A stretch of DNA of 64,000 bases, taken from Polaromonas sp. OV174 (GTDB lineage: Bacteria > Pseudomonadota > Gammaproteobacteria > Burkholderiales > Burkholderiaceae_C). The notes below the pieces were generated by a model. The model was not told the DNA's origin, made no database searches, and saw nothing but the letters and a program-made list of their open reading frames with translations. The stretch spans positions 1 through 64,000 of the forward strand of contig NZ_FOKZ01000013.1 in the NCBI RefSeq assembly GCF_900112285.1, written 5' to 3'. Made by a program: the position numbers and the translations under genes. Position 1 is the first letter of the stretch. Every line of letters starts with the position of its first letter. This document shows, one piece after another, positions 26,623 to 36,580 of this stretch.

Positions 26623-27618
26623 ATGTTTAACATGTCTGAACATCCCAAACCGGCACACGCGGCAACTTCGCTGCCTGCGCTGTCCCGCGCCAGCTTCATG
26701 GATGCCGACGAGCAGGCCGCTGCGCTTTCGGGCTGGAACCAGCATTACCTGCAGCTGTCGCGCGGCGCTTTTTGCGGAGAAATGCGTCGCCTGGAACTGG
26801 GTGGTGTGCGGCTGTTCATTGAAAACCTGCAGAAGTCGGTGTACCAGACCGGCTTTATCGGCAGTGAGGGGCTGGCCGTGGGCATTCCGCTTCAACTGCA
26901 TGGGGAAACCGTGTTTTGCGGCCAGGCCTGCGATGCCAACTCGCTGCATGTTTTTTCGGGCGCTTCGGGCTTTGAGTTTCGCTCCTCGCGCGATCATGTG
27001 ATGCTCGGTCTGGAACTGGACGAAGCGAGCTGCCACGTTTTGCGGGGGCCGGACGAGGCCGGTGCGGCCGGCTTTGGCGTCCATGCCGGTATCCACGTCC
27101 CGGATGCGGCGGCGTTCACCGAACTGAAACAGTTTCTGAGCGGCTTGTTTGATGCGGTTGAGGCCATGCCGAGCTTGCTGTCGGCCGGCGCGGTACGCGC
27201 CGGACTGTTTGACACGCTGCTCGACAAACTGGACCCGGTGATGGCCGGGACGGCTTCTGTGCCGGGCCCCAAACCCATGGCCATGCCGCGGGGCAGCTCG
27301 CACTGGCGGACGGTGCAGCAGGCCCGCGAACTGGTACAGGCGCAGCTTGATCAGCCGCCCACCGTCACGCAACTGTGCAGCCGGCTGGGTGTGAGCCGGC
27401 GCACGCTGCAAAACTGCTTTCAGACCGTGCTGGGCCTGAGCCCCCTGGCCTACCTGCGTGCCGTGCGCCTGAATGCGGCACGACAGGAACTCAAGACGGC
27501 GACGTCCGTCACAGCGGCTGCCACGCAACTGGGCTTCTGGCACTTTGGGCATTTCGCGCATGACTACCGGCAGATGTTTGGTGAGTTGCCGTCAGACACT
27601 TTCCGTCGCCACCACTAA
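26623..27618 (+). CDS. AraC-family regulator resembling EutR
   Basis: This 331-residue activator has an N-terminal effector domain (WNQHYLQLSRGAFCGEM near residue 40) and a C-terminal AraC double helix-turn-helix (VSRRTLQNCFQTVLG; QLGFWHFGHFAHDYRQMFGE). Both parts closely recall the ethanolamine operon regulator EutR of enterobacteria (its VSRRTLQNAFHAILG segment, from memory). The gene is divergent from the gamma-glutamylamide synthetase, so it probably activates that operon in response to ethanolamine or a similar amino alcohol. The ATG at 26623 was preferred over a TTG 32 codons upstream; an ATG at 26632 is equally possible. EutR also senses adenosylcobalamin; whether this one does is unknown. 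Confidence 0.85.
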   Translation: MFNMSEHPKPAHAATSLPALSRASFMDADEQAAALSGWNQHYLQLSRGAFCGEMRRLELGGVRLFIENLQKSVYQTGFIGSEGLAVGIPLQLHGETVFCGQACDANSLHVFSGASGFEFRSSRDHVMLGLELDEASCHVLRGPDEAGAAGFGVHAGIHVPDAAAFTELKQFLSGLFDAVEAMPSLLSAGAVRAGLFDTLLDKLDPVMAGTASVPGPKPMAMPRGSSHWRTVQQARELVQAQLDQPPTVTQLCSRLGVSRRTLQNCFQTVLGLSPLAYLRAVRLNAARQELKTATSVTAAATQLGFWHFGHFAHDYRQMFGELPSDTFRRHH

Positions 27619-27720
27619 TTCCATTTCTAAATCATCCGTGCACTTTGTCGGCTTCGCTTGCCGTACGTCTGTACTGTCTGCGCTTCGCCTTCGCGTTCAC
27701 GAATGATTTAGAAACGGAAT
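27618..27720. repeat. 103-nt element bounded by 23-bp inverted repeats
   Basis: The left arm 27618-27640 (ATTCCATTTCTAAATCATCC plus GTG) and right arm 27698-27720 are complementary at 21 of 23 positions, with 57 nt between. The left arm begins at the last base of the araC stop codon. It may be a bidirectional terminator between convergent genes (araC and phnW) or a miniature mobile element. No target duplication was verified. Confidence 0.7.
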
Positions 27721-27747
27721 AAAGCTTAGAGCCCGGATTTTTTCCGC

Positions 27748-28866
27748 TCAGTGTGTAGGTGCGGCGGACGTGATGCCCATGTCTTGCAAGGTCAGCGCCA
27801 CGGCAAGCACCGCCTGCGCCATCTCGTTCGGGCCAATCGCACCGATACAACCGACCCTGAAAGTTTCCACCTGGGTGAGCTTGCCGGGGTAGAGCACGAA
27901 GCCGCGCTCGCGTGCGGCGGCATAAAACTTCTTGAACTCATAGCGGCTGTCGGCCGGCGCGTGAAAGGTCACGATGATGGGCGCCTGGATCGTCGGATCG
28001 AGAAAGGGCTTGAAGCCCAGTTGGGCCATGCCTTCAATCAGCGTGCTGTAGTTGCTGCGGTAACGCGCCAGTCGGGCTGGCTGACCGCCTTCTTCCTCAA
28101 ACTGCGCGATGGCTTCGGCCAGAGCCACCACGACATGGGTGGGCGGCGTGAAGCGCCACTGCGTGGTTTTTTCCATGTAGACGTACTGGTCGTGCAGGTC
28201 CATGGCCAGCGACTGGCTGCGGCCGGCGCAGCCGTCCAGCACGGCCTTGCGGATAAATACAAAGCCCATGCCGGGCACGCCTTCCAGGCATTTGCCGCTG
28301 GCAGCCACCAGGGCATCAAACTGGATCGCGCGAGCGTCTATGGCCAGCGCGCCGAATGAGCTCATGGCATCGACAATCAGGCCCTTGCCCTGCGCTTTGC
28401 AGACGTCGGCAATTTCTTGCAGCGGATTGAGCACGCCGGCGCCGGTTTCGCAGTGAATCAGCACCACATGGCTGATGCTTGGGTCCTGCTTGAGCTTGTC
28501 GGCCAGCGCTGCGGGCGACACCTGCGTCGCCTCGTCAAAGGCCAGCACGCTGCAACGCCGACCCATCAGCGAGGTGAGCCTGGCCGCGCGCTTGCAGTAG
28601 GCGCCGTTGTCCAGCACCAGCACATGGCCGTCGTGCGGCACCAAGGTGGCCACCGACGCTTCCACACTGAAGGTGCCGCTGCCCTGCAGTGGCACCACCA
28701 CATGCGAATCGTGGCCGTGAATGATGTCCAGCAGGTTGTGGCGTATGCGAGCCGTGACGGCGTTGAAGTCGCTATCCCAGGAGCCCCAGTCTTTCAGCAT
28801 GGTGAGCTTGGTGCGCAGCGTGGTGGTCAGTGGACCGGGCGTCAGGAGGATTTTGTCTCTGTCCAT
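27748..28866 (-). CDS. phnW: 2-aminoethylphosphonate--pyruvate transaminase
   Basis: This 372-residue class V PLP aminotransferase transfers the amino group of 2-aminoethylphosphonate (2-AEP) to pyruvate, giving phosphonoacetaldehyde and alanine. The [10 protein letters not shown] start is diagnostic of PhnW, and the PLP lysine lies in [12 protein letters not shown]. It is the distal gene of the minus-strand phnS-T-V-W unit, separated from the permease by a family A repeat. The phosphonoacetaldehyde product would normally pass to PhnX (hydrolase) or PhnY (dehydrogenase) then PhnA; phnA is across the divergent promoter, but phnX and phnY are not in the cluster. Confidence 0.95.
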   Translation of the reverse strand: MDRDKILLTPGPLTTTLRTKLTMLKDWGSWDSDFNAVTARIRHNLLDIIHGHDSHVVVPLQGSGTFSVEASVATLVPHDGHVLVLDNGAYCKRAARLTSLMGRRCSVLAFDEATQVSPAALADKLKQDPSISHVVLIHCETGAGVLNPLQEIADVCKAQGKGLIVDAMSSFGALAIDARAIQFDALVAASGKCLEGVPGMGFVFIRKAVLDGCAGRSQSLAMDLHDQYVYMEKTTQWRFTPPTHVVVALAEAIAQFEEEGGQPARLARYRSNYSTLIEGMAQLGFKPFLDPTIQAPIIVTFHAPADSRYEFKKFYAAARERGFVLYPGKLTQVETFRVGCIGAIGPNEMAQAVLAVALTLQDMGITSAAPTH

Positions 28867-28955
28867 GTCGTTACATTTTTATGGAAATCGTGGGAGCGCG
28901 GAGATCACGCTGCGAAGGGCCACCCCGAGCAGCAAGGGACTTAATAGACCAGTCG

Positions 28956-29043
28956 GGGCCGCGGAACCGGCTCCGCCGGGCCGCAGGCGCAGCGGCCCCC
29001 TCGGGGGGCAGGGAGCTACACGCAGTGAGCGACCGTGGGGGCA
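28956..29043 (+). repeat. GC-rich intergenic repeat, family A copy 2
   Basis: It follows the family pattern GGGGCCGCGGAACCGGCTCC...GGGGGGCAGGGAGCTACACG...CCGTGGGGGC and ends where the permease stop codon begins. It lies between phnW and the permease gene of the same operon. Confidence 0.85.
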
Positions 29044-30750
29044 TCATTTCCTCCAGGCCTGCGTGCGTCGGTTCACCCACCAGGCCAGCGCCATGAACAG
29101 CAGGGTGGCCAGGGTGGAGGCCACCCCGATCAGCACGGCCATGGCCGCCGCGGCGCCGATTTCGCCGGCCTCATCGAGATTCAGAATGGCAATCGAGGCC
29201 ACCTTGGTTTCCGGCGAATAGAGGAACACCACGGCCGAGATGGTGGTCATGGCATTGATGAAAAAGTAGCGCGCGATATCTATCAGGGCCGGTGTGCAGA
29301 TGGGCAGCGTGACGCGCCAGAAAGTCTTGAAGAAGGGCACCTTGAGCGAGGCGCTGACAGCCTCAAATTCTCCATCCAGACTCTTCAATGCCGTGACCGC
29401 CGTCAGATGGCCGGTGGTGTAGAAGTGCACGATGGTGCACAGCGTCAGCAGGGTCAGCGTGTGGTACAGGCCATTGAGGGGGTTGTCCGGTGCATTGAAA
29501 AAGAAGATGTAGCCCAGGCCAAGCACCAGGCCGGGCACGGCCATGGGCAGCATGGCCAACATCCGCACGAAGCCGCGCAGGCCGTTCATGCCCTTGGTTT
29601 TCTCCTGCAGGTAGGCGCCAAAAAATACCAGCGCCGTGCCGAAGACCGCCGTGCCCGCGGCCATCTTCAGGCTGTTGACAAAGCCGACGCCGACCTCCGC
29701 ATCCACCAGACCCATGGTGTAGTGGCGCAGGCTGGGTGTCAGGTTGTAGGGCCAGAAACTGGTGAAGGAGGCAAACACCGCCATGCCCAGCATGGCCAGC
29801 ACCAGAAAGGCCACGGCGCAGCAATAAAGCGTCATGACCCAGTCATAAGTCCGCGATGGCGTTGGGTGGTAGGGCACGGCGCGCGCCGTCAGCATGGCGG
29901 TCTGGCGTTTGCTGACATAGTGATCGACCGCGAAGGTCAGCACGGCCGGGGCCAGCAGGAGTATGGCAACCACCGCGCCCTTGGCAAAGTCCTGCTGGCC
30001 TATCACCAGCTTGAAGACGTCGGTGGCCAGCATGTTGAAGTTGCCGCCTATCACCTTGGGGATGCCGAAGTCGGTCATGACCAGCGTGAAGGTGACCAGC
30101 GCCGCAGAAATCAAACCGTACTTGGCACCGGGCAGCGTGATGGTGAAAAACTTGCGCCTGGCGCTGGTGCCCATGGCGCTGGCCGCTTCGTAGAGACGGG
30201 CATCCGAGAGGCTGAGTGCGGTCACCAGAATCATCAAGGCATGCGGAAAAACCGCAAAGCACTCGGCAATCACGATGCCGGGGGCGCCGTAGATCTGCTG
30301 GATACCGATGTCCTGCATCCATGACTTGAGCACGCCCTGGTTGCCAAACCAGTAGATCAGTGAAATCGCGGACAGCAGTGAGGGTGCCAGTAGCGGAATC
30401 AGCGTGATGCCGCGAAACAGCGCCTTGTAGCGCATGCAGGAACGCGTCAGCGCATAGGCAAAGCCGAAGGCCAGCGGTACCGCGATCAGCGTGACGGCTA
30501 GCGACACCCAGATGCTGTTCCAAAGGCTTTCCAGCAGGGCTGGTGTCTTGGCATAGTCGATGAAGTTGGCAAACCAGATGAACTGGCCGGCCTTGTCTTC
30601 CATGGCTTGCTGAAGAATCGTCAGCAGCGGTGCGGCCAGAAAGGCGATCAGGAAAAGGGCGATCAGTGCCAGCGCGGCGTAGGCCAGGTGGTCGGTCCAG
30701 TGCGCGTGCTGCCGGATCAGCCGGGGCGTGGGGGCGGTCAGCGTCTGCAT
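29044..30750 (-). CDS. phnV: 2-AEP ABC transporter permease, two fused permease domains
   Basis: This 568-residue inner-membrane protein contains two binding-protein-dependent permease domains in tandem (about 12 helices; each half has an EAA-type loop, for example YEAASAMGTSARRKFFTITLP in the first half). It forms the channel of the 2-AEP importer with the ATPase and binding protein next door. In other bacteria this function may be split between PhnU and PhnV, so one gene replaces two. The ATG at 30750 shares one base with the ATPase stop (TGATG), showing tight coupling; the frame upstream of it lies inside the ATPase gene. Confidence 0.9.
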   Translation of the reverse strand: MQTLTAPTPRLIRQHAHWTDHLAYAALALIALFLIAFLAAPLLTILQQAMEDKAGQFIWFANFIDYAKTPALLESLWNSIWVSLAVTLIAVPLAFGFAYALTRSCMRYKALFRGITLIPLLAPSLLSAISLIYWFGNQGVLKSWMQDIGIQQIYGAPGIVIAECFAVFPHALMILVTALSLSDARLYEAASAMGTSARRKFFTITLPGAKYGLISAALVTFTLVMTDFGIPKVIGGNFNMLATDVFKLVIGQQDFAKGAVVAILLLAPAVLTFAVDHYVSKRQTAMLTARAVPYHPTPSRTYDWVMTLYCCAVAFLVLAMLGMAVFASFTSFWPYNLTPSLRHYTMGLVDAEVGVGFVNSLKMAAGTAVFGTALVFFGAYLQEKTKGMNGLRGFVRMLAMLPMAVPGLVLGLGYIFFFNAPDNPLNGLYHTLTLLTLCTIVHFYTTGHLTAVTALKSLDGEFEAVSASLKVPFFKTFWRVTLPICTPALIDIARYFFINAMTTISAVVFLYSPETKVASIAILNLDEAGEIGAAAAMAVLIGVASTLATLLFMALAWWVNRRTQAWRK

Positions 30751-31802
30751 CAGAACACCTTGATACGCTCGGGCAGCAGCTTGAGCGGCAAAGTCGAACC
30801 GATCTGCAGCGATTGCTCGGACAGGAAGTTGAGCGACAGGTAGACCGTCAGCTTGTGCAGACCCAGCGCGGGTGAGCCCACATGCACGTGGCAAAAAGAA
30901 CCCAGGAATTCAATTTTTTCTATGGTGGCATCGAAGACATGGGCGTCGCCTTGGGCAATGGGCCGGGCCAGTACGTCCTCGGGTCGCAGGTAGATCTTGA
31001 CGTCACGGTCGGCGCCATCGCAGGGCAGGCGCAGTGGGCCAAACGTCAGTTGACCGCCGCTGACACAGGCGGGCAGCACATTGACCTTGCCGACGAAGTC
31101 GGCCACAAAGGGCGAGGCCGGCTCGCGGTAAATTTCCATGGGTGTGCCGATCTGCTCGATCACGCCCTGGTTCATCACCACAATGCGGTCGGCCACGCTG
31201 AGGGCCTCTTCCTGATCGTGCGTCACCATGATGGTGGTGACGCCTAGTTTTTGCTGCAAAGTCCTGATTTCCTGGCGTAGGCGCACCCTCTCCAGGGCAT
31301 CCAGCGCCGACAGTGGTTCATCCAGCAGCAGCAAGCCCGGTGAGGTGGCCAGTGCGCGTGCCAGTGCAATGCGCTGCTGCTGGCCGCCCGAGAGCTGGCT
31401 GGGGTATTTGCCTTCGCTGCCGGGCAGGCCGACCAGCTTGACCAGTTCTTTGACGCGGCGCTCCGCCTCAGCCTTGGGCGTTTTTCGGTTGACCAGCCCG
31501 TAAGCCACGTTGTCGGCCACGCTCAGGTTGGGAAACAAGGCATAGCTCTGAAACACGATGCCGTAATCGCGCAAAGCCGGTGGCAGGCGTGAAATATCGC
31601 GGCCGGCCTGGGTCATCTCGCCGGAGGTCTGAATTTCCAGTCCGGCAATGATGCGCAGCAGCGTGGTCTTGCCGCAACCTGATGGCCCGAGAAAGCAGAC
31701 GAATTCGCCTTTGCGGATATCCAGATTGATGTCTTTAAGTGCAGTGAAGCTGCCAAATTCCTTGTGGATGTGGCGCAGGGAGAGAAATAAATCCAGGCTC
31801 AT
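30750..31802 (-). CDS. phnT: 2-AEP ABC transporter ATP-binding protein
   Basis: This 350-residue ATPase of the spermidine/iron-type importer subfamily has Walker A GPSGCGKT, signature LSGGQQQR, Walker B LLLLDEP and the H-loop THDQ, followed by a TOBE regulatory domain (residues about 280-350). It drives 2-AEP import with the fused permease and PhnS. A strong hairpin terminator lies 43 nt upstream, between it and phnS, so its expression is probably lower than that of the binding protein. Confidence 0.92.
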   Translation of the reverse strand: MSLDLFLSLRHIHKEFGSFTALKDINLDIRKGEFVCFLGPSGCGKTTLLRIIAGLEIQTSGEMTQAGRDISRLPPALRDYGIVFQSYALFPNLSVADNVAYGLVNRKTPKAEAERRVKELVKLVGLPGSEGKYPSQLSGGQQQRIALARALATSPGLLLLDEPLSALDALERVRLRQEIRTLQQKLGVTTIMVTHDQEEALSVADRIVVMNQGVIEQIGTPMEIYREPASPFVADFVGKVNVLPACVSGGQLTFGPLRLPCDGADRDVKIYLRPEDVLARPIAQGDAHVFDATIEKIEFLGSFCHVHVGSPALGLHKLTVYLSLNFLSEQSLQIGSTLPLKLLPERIKVF

Positions 31803-31844
31803 TCGTGGTCGTTCATAAAAAGCAAAGGGAGGGCGAAGGGTCTG

Positions 31845-31884
31845 AAAAAAAGGCCGCTGAGTGCATCACTCAGCGGCCTTTTTT
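31845..31884 (-). terminator. Strong intra-operon terminator between phnS and phnT
   Basis: A perfect 12-bp stem (GGCCGCTGAGTG at 31852-31863 and CACTCAGCGGCC at 31867-31878) with a 3-nt loop is flanked by A7 on one side and T6 on the other, so it can terminate in both directions. It starts only 8-14 nt after the phnS stop. Partial read-through would give excess binding protein over ATPase and permease. Confidence 0.9.
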
Positions 31885-31891
31885 CTATGCC

Positions 31892-32941
31892 TTATTTTTT
31901 CTCGCTCTTGCTGTTGTAGCGCTTGTTCCACTCGTTCAGGATGCGCTCACGATTGGCCGCGGCATAGCTGAAGTCCATCTTGATCAGGCGTGACTCATAG
32001 TCGGCCGGCACATGCTCCAGTTTGGGCGCCACGCCGGGTTGTGCGGTCAGCGCGAAGTTCTTTCCGTACAGAATCATGGCGTCCTTGCTGGAAGCCCAGT
32101 CGGCCAGTGTTTTGGCGGCCGCGAGTTTCTTGGTGCCTTTGTGAATGGCGAAGGACTCAAGATCCCAGCCCAGGCCTTCCTTCGGAAAAACCAGATCTAT
32201 AGGCGCACCCTTGGCCTTGTTGGCGTGACCGCGATACTCAAAGGAAATGCCCATCACGAATTCACCAGACGCCGCCATGTTGCAGGGCTTGGAGCCGGAG
32301 TGGGTGTACTGGGCGATGTTGTCATGCAGGCCGTCCATATACTTCCAGCCGCCGCCCTTGCCGTTGTCATCACCCCAGAGTTGCAGCCAGGCGATCACGT
32401 CGAAGTAGCCGGTGCCCGAGGAGGCCGGATTGGGCATCACGATCTGGCCCTTGTACGCGGGCTTGAGCAGGTCTTTCCAGGTTTCGGGCTTGGGAATGTT
32501 GCGCTTCTTGGCTTCCACCGTGTTGAAGCAGACGGTGGCGCCATAAACATCCATGCCCCACCAGGCCGGCACGGTCTTCTTGTCGCGATACTGGCTCATG
32601 ATGGCGTCAAGATTGAGCGGTGCATAGGGCTCCAGCATGCCGTTCTGATCCAGCAGCGCCAGGCTGGAGGCAGCGACGCCCATCACGACATCGGCCTGGG
32701 GATTGGCCTTTTCGGCCAGCAATTTGGCGGTGATCACGCCGGTTGAATCGCGCACCCACTTAAGTTCGATCTCGGGATGAACTTTGTTGAAGCCTTCCTG
32801 GTAGGCCTTGAGCTGGTCGGTTTCCAGTGCGGTGTAAACCAGCAACTGTGATTTTTGCGCCGATGCCGTGGCACAGGCGGCCAGCAAGCCTGCCGTAGCG
32901 ACGACTTTGGCGAAAGATTTGAGATGGGAAGCCAGTTGCAT
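31892..32941 (-). CDS. phnS: 2-AEP ABC transporter substrate-binding protein
   Basis: This 349-residue periplasmic receptor has a signal peptide (residues 1 to about 28) and the iron/2-AEP-type solute-binding fold (LLVYTALETDQLKAY start; WWGMDVYGATVCFNT in the middle). The order phnS-phnT-fused permease-phnW identifies the ligand as 2-aminoethylphosphonate with good confidence. It is the first gene of the operon, divergent from the GntR regulator, and is followed by a strong terminator. Confidence 0.92.
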   Translation of the reverse strand: MQLASHLKSFAKVVATAGLLAACATASAQKSQLLVYTALETDQLKAYQEGFNKVHPEIELKWVRDSTGVITAKLLAEKANPQADVVMGVAASSLALLDQNGMLEPYAPLNLDAIMSQYRDKKTVPAWWGMDVYGATVCFNTVEAKKRNIPKPETWKDLLKPAYKGQIVMPNPASSGTGYFDVIAWLQLWGDDNGKGGGWKYMDGLHDNIAQYTHSGSKPCNMAASGEFVMGISFEYRGHANKAKGAPIDLVFPKEGLGWDLESFAIHKGTKKLAAAKTLADWASSKDAMILYGKNFALTAQPGVAPKLEHVPADYESRLIKMDFSYAAANRERILNEWNKRYNSKSEKK

Positions 32942-33072
32942 AAGAAGTCCTTGATGAAAACCTGCAATGTTGTGACCTGATCATGTCGATGGCATGACAC
33001 TGCGATGACTCAAGCGCTATTCAGGCTCTGTCAACCCAGCTCAACTTTATTTAACGCCGCCCCTTTTGTCTT

Positions 33073-33106
33073 GTCAATTGTTTTTTGGAAATTGTTGACA
33101 ATTGAC
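33073..33106. promoter_or_regulatory. Candidate GntR operator in the phnS/GntR intergenic region
   Basis: A perfect 9-bp inverted repeat GTCAATTGT (33073-33081) and ACAATTGAC (33098-33106) lies 20 nt before the GntR start. Each arm also contains the self-complementary CAATTG. It sits in an AT-rich 184-nt divergent promoter region and is a good candidate for autoregulation and phnS control. Confidence 0.6.
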
Positions 33107-33125
33107 TGTTTTGTGCTTCAATTCA

Positions 33126-35088
<1,963 letters not shown>

Positions 35089-35133
35089 CGCGCAAGCCTG
35101 CACGTTTCAGCAACCCTTAACCCGGCGCCGACC

Positions 35134-35706
35134 ATGGCATTGACCTTTTCCGACATAGAGCGTCTGTTTGAAGAGCGCGGCGGCGAGCAATACAGTGGCG
35201 AGCCGGTGACGCAGCTGCAGCACGCCCTGCAAACCGCGGCGCTGGGCGAGGCCGAAGGTGCCGGCGATGAACTGGTGACGGCGGCCCTGCTGCATGACCT
35301 GGGCCATTTGCTGCATGACTTTGGCGAGACACCCTCGCTGCGCGGCGTCGATGATGTGCACCAGTACCGCGCCCTGCCGTTTTTACGGGGCCTGTTTGCC
35401 GACGCGGTGCTTGATGCCATCAAGCTGCATGTGGACGCCAAGCGTTATCTGTGCGCCACCCGGCCGGCCTATCACGCCAGCCTGTCGGAGGACTCCAAAC
35501 GCAGTCTGCTGCTGCAGGGCGGCATTTTCAGCACCGAAGAGGCGGCCGCTTTCATTGCGCAAGCCGGTGCCGAGGGCGCGGTGAAGCTGCGTCTGTGGGA
35601 CGACCTGGCGAAAGATGCCGACAAGGTGACACCACCGCTGTCTCACTATCTGGCGCGGGCCCAGCGCTGCGCGCTTTCCAACTCAGGATCTGCGCTTGCC
35701 GCCTGA
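35134..35706 (+). CDS. phnZ: HD-domain phosphonate oxygenase, PhnZ-like
   Basis: This 190-residue protein has the HD-domain pattern of phosphonate-cluster HD oxygenases (LLHDLGHLLHDFGE, a later LHVDAKRYL and YHASLS). PhnZ is a mixed-valent di-iron enzyme that cleaves (R)-1-hydroxy-2-aminoethylphosphonate to glycine and phosphate. Its usual partner, the 2-oxoglutarate dioxygenase PhnY*, is not encoded in the window, so either it is elsewhere or this PhnZ acts on another hydroxyphosphonate. It lies 45 nt after phnA and 10 nt before the permease gene. Confidence 0.88.
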   Translation: MALTFSDIERLFEERGGEQYSGEPVTQLQHALQTAALGEAEGAGDELVTAALLHDLGHLLHDFGETPSLRGVDDVHQYRALPFLRGLFADAVLDAIKLHVDAKRYLCATRPAYHASLSEDSKRSLLLQGGIFSTEEAAAFIAQAGAEGAVKLRLWDDLAKDADKVTPPLSHYLARAQRCALSNSGSALAA

Positions 35707-35716
35707 AGTCCTGGCC

Positions 35717-36553
35717 ATGAGCTGGCCGGTGCTGTGCGTCGTGCTGTTTGGCGCGCTGCTGCACGCCAGCTGGAATGCGCTGGTCAAATCCAGCAGCGAC
35801 AAGGCGCTGGACATGGCGCTGATTCACCTGATCGGCTCGGCGCTGGCGCTGCCGCTGGTGGCGCTGGTGGGCTGGCCGCCCAAGGAGGCCTGGCCCTTCA
35901 TTGGCGCTTCCGTGTTGATTCACATCGGTTATTACATCGCCACCACGCAGGCCTACAAGCACGGCGACCTGGGGCTGACCTATCCGCTGATGCGCGGCGT
36001 GGCGCCGCTGCTGGTGGCGCTGTCGGCAAGCTTCACGCTGGGCGAAACCTTGAGCCCGCTGGCCTGGGCCGGCATCCTGGGCATTTGTTGCGGCGTTCTG
36101 GTGCTGGGCCTGAGCCGGCAGGCCTTGCATGCGCCCAAGGCTGTCGGTTTTGCGCTGGCCAATGCCGTGATCATTGCCATCTACACCGTGGTCGATGCCT
36201 TGGGCGTGCGGGCCTCGGGCAATGCGCTGCAGTATGTCGCCACGCTGTTTCTGCTCGATGGCTGGCCCTTTGGTTTGTTGATGCTGGCACGCCGGGGCCG
36301 CACCATGCTGGACTATGGCCGCCATCGCTGGCCCATCGCCAGCGTAGGCGCGCTGGCCTCGCTGGGCTCTTATGGCATTGCCTTGTGGGCCATGACGCGC
36401 GCGCCCGTGGCCACGGTGGCGGCGCTGCGCGAGACCTCGGTGCTGTTTGCCGTGCTGCTGGGCACCTGGCTGCTGAAAGAGGTTTTTACATTGCGCCGTT
36501 TTCTGGGCACTTGCGTCATCGTTGGCGGTGTCATGGCGATACGGCTGGCCTAG
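35717..36553 (+). CDS. EamA/DMT-family permease associated with phosphonate genes
   Basis: This 278-residue protein has ten predicted hydrophobic helices and an internal duplication of the EamA (drug/metabolite transporter) kind. It matches a membrane protein family recurrent in phosphonate-utilisation clusters (known to me as phn_DUF6). The likely role is transport of a substrate or export of a product such as alanine or glycine, but this is untested. The ATG at 35717 lies 10 nt after phnZ. Confidence 0.85.
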   Translation: MSWPVLCVVLFGALLHASWNALVKSSSDKALDMALIHLIGSALALPLVALVGWPPKEAWPFIGASVLIHIGYYIATTQAYKHGDLGLTYPLMRGVAPLLVALSASFTLGETLSPLAWAGILGICCGVLVLGLSRQALHAPKAVGFALANAVIIAIYTVVDALGVRASGNALQYVATLFLLDGWPFGLLMLARRGRTMLDYGRHRWPIASVGALASLGSYGIALWAMTRAPVATVAALRETSVLFAVLLGTWLLKEVFTLRRFLGTCVIVGGVMAIRLA

Positions 36554-36580
36554 TTCTATTTCCCCAATGAGGTGCACACC

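Noticed and set aside
29035..30324. 429-codon plus-strand open frame
   Set aside because: Antisense to the fused ABC permease gene; no recognisable motif.
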